A DNA stretch of 64,000 bases from Desertivirga brevis (lineage in GTDB: Bacteria; Bacteroidota; Bacteroidia; Sphingobacteriales; Sphingobacteriaceae), in contig NZ_JAFEWF010000004.1 in the NCBI RefSeq assembly GCF_017355835.1, forward strand, positions 1 to 64,000, written 5' to 3'. The notes below the pieces were generated by a model. It was not told the DNA's origin and searched no databases. It worked only from the letters and a program-made list of their open reading frames with translations. Position 1 is the stretch's first letter; every line of letters starts with the position of its first letter. Positions 62,760-64,000 of this stretch are shown one piece after another. The translations under genes were made by a program, and so were the position numbers.

Positions 62760-64000
62760 ATGAAAAGCCTGCCAATTTTCGATCTAGCAGTTATACTTCT
62801 GTACCTCGTAGCGATGGTATTGGTAGGAATTTACTTCTCAAGAAAGAACAAGAATGCTGAACAGTTTACGAAGGCATCGGGACTTATTCCGGGTTGGGCA
62901 ATTGGGATGTCTATTTATGCTACATTCTTAAGCAGTAACACGTTCCTGGGAGTTCCAGGGAAGGCGTTTGGAGGTAATTGGAACGCGTTTGTGTTCAGTA
63001 TATCAATGCCTTTAGCTGCCTGGGTTGCCTCTAAATATTTCGTTCCATTTTATCGTAGTACCGGTGAAATTTCTGCATATACGCACCTTGAGCATCGCTT
63101 TGGGCCGTGGGCAAGAACTTATGCTGTTATATGCTTTTTGCTTACTCAGCTTGCGCGGATGGGTTCCATATTTTTTGGAATAGCACTAAGCTTACAAGCT
63201 CTTACGGGATACTCTATGCAATTGATCATGATTGTAATGGGTATTGTAATTATTATCTATACAGTGCTGGGTGGTATAGAAGCAGTGATCTGGACGGAAG
63301 TTGTTCAAGGGGTTATAAAAACCTTCGGAGCAATCCTGATATTATATCTTATTATCACAGAAATGCCAGGCGGTGCTTCTAAAATTATCGAGATAGGACA
63401 GGCAAATGATAAGTTTAGCCTGGGCAGTTTCTCAATGAACTTTACAGAAGCGTCCTTCTGGGTTATACTTCTTTACGGTTTCTTTATCAACCTGAATAAC
63501 TTCGGGATGGACCAGAATTACATTCAAAGGTATCATACAGCCGAATCGGCTGGAGCTGCTGCAAAGTCAATCTGGCTGTGTGTGTGGTTGTATGTTCCAG
63601 CTTCATTACTGTTTTTTGTTATAGGTTCTTGTCTGTTTGCTTACTACCAGCAACATCCGGAATTGGTTGATTTAATTAAACAACAAGTTGCTGTTGAAAG
63701 AGCAGGTTTGGGAGCATCAAAGGCAGATGTAGCTGCAATTGCTGCTGGTTTGCAGGCCGCGGATTATGGCGATAAAATAATGCCTCATTTTATGGTTACT
63801 AAGATCCCTGCTGGTTTGGTCGGTCTGATAGTATCTGCAATTCTATCCGCGGCAATGAGCACTATTAGTTCTGGAATGAATGCTTCAGCTACTGTGTTCT
63901 CAGTGGATATTTACAAACGTTATTTTAAACAAGACCTTGATGAAAAGGCGAACCTTAGACTGCTGCATCTCGCTACCGTAGTTTTCGGATTTCTGGGCTT
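62760..64000 (+). CDS. sodium:solute symporter family transporter, cut by the window end
   Basis: The frame starts at ATG 62760 (MKSLPIFDLAVILLYLVAMVLVG) and is open to the last base; at least 413 residues are present of about 500-560 expected. Many hydrophobic spans, the segment IPGWAIGMSIYATFLSSNTFLGVPGKAF and the motif IVSAILSAAMSTISSGMNASATVFSVD are typical of the SSS family, which moves sugars, sialic acid or other solutes with sodium. It follows the pectin/fucose locus and may import a monosaccharide or uronic acid released there, but the substrate cannot be read. Confidence 0.88.
   Translation, partial: MKSLPIFDLAVILLYLVAMVLVGIYFSRKNKNAEQFTKASGLIPGWAIGMSIYATFLSSNTFLGVPGKAFGGNWNAFVFSISMPLAAWVASKYFVPFYRSTGEISAYTHLEHRFGPWARTYAVICFLLTQLARMGSIFFGIALSLQALTGYSMQLIMIVMGIVIIIYTVLGGIEAVIWTEVVQGVIKTFGAILILYLIITEMPGGASKIIEIGQANDKFSLGSFSMNFTEASFWVILLYGFFINLNNFGMDQNYIQRYHTAESAGAAAKSIWLCVWLYVPASLLFFVIGSCLFAYYQQHPELVDLIKQQVAVERAGLGASKADVAAIAAGLQAADYGDKIMPHFMVTKIPAGLVGLIVSAILSAAMSTISSGMNASATVFSVDIYKRYFKQDLDEKANLRLLHLATVVFGFLG

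Overview
The window looks like a chromosomal piece of a Bacteroidetes bacterium of the Sphingobacteriaceae type (Pedobacter-like). The reasons are three SusC/SusD pairs, a hybrid two-component regulator, an ECF sigma/FecR pair next to a receptor with an STN domain, promoters of the form TTTG-N19-TAnnTTTG, and weak Shine-Dalgarno use. It opens with the last gene of an rRNA operon (5S, about 8-117). No mobile element, phage, CRISPR array or tRNA was seen.

Region 1 (450-2891) is a lone TonB-dependent-receptor-like outer-membrane protein. Region 2 (3078-13146) is a sulfur-scavenging operon: a promoter, a ~550-nt leader, two tiny membrane proteins, a sterol-desaturase-type hydroxylase, SusC, SusD, two periplasmic rhodanese-type proteins (one fused to thioredoxin) and a type I sulfatase. 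The leader holds short open reading frames that end in cysteine runs directly before their stop codons (…PCCCSC-stop at 3180-3272, …KVCCC-stop at 3438-3554, and a weaker …SCCL-stop at 3582-3620), with hairpins and a U-run between the first and second. I read this as a cysteine-sensing attenuation leader and regard it as the most interesting feature of the window.

Region 3 (13852-27966) is a galactan utilisation locus: a divergent hybrid two-component regulator, SusC, SusD, a SusE-like lipoprotein, a GH53 endo-galactanase and a large clan GH-A hydrolase. It is followed by an SGNH hydrolase and an AraC regulator.

Region 4 (30314-41555) is a non-phosphorylating L-fucose pathway: UxaA-type dehydratase, two SDR dehydrogenases, an FAH-family hydrolase, FucP, an aldo/keto reductase, a lactonase-type amidohydrolase and a zinc alcohol dehydrogenase, with a LacI-type regulator. 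A perfect 18-bp palindrome lies over the fucP promoter. An erythromycin-esterase-family gene sits in the middle. Region 5 (41669-61395) is a second glycan locus run by ECF sigma/FecR: STN-SusC, SusD, a GH67/GH20-like hydrolase, an MGH1-like hydrolase, GH28 polygalacturonase, GH95 fucosidase and GH2. Fucose released by the GH95 would feed the neighbouring fucose pathway, so regions 4 and 5 probably work together on a fucosylated pectic polymer. The window ends with two small cytosolic proteins, a striking repeat patch (five TTGCGG at exact 10-bp spacing) and a truncated sodium/solute symporter.
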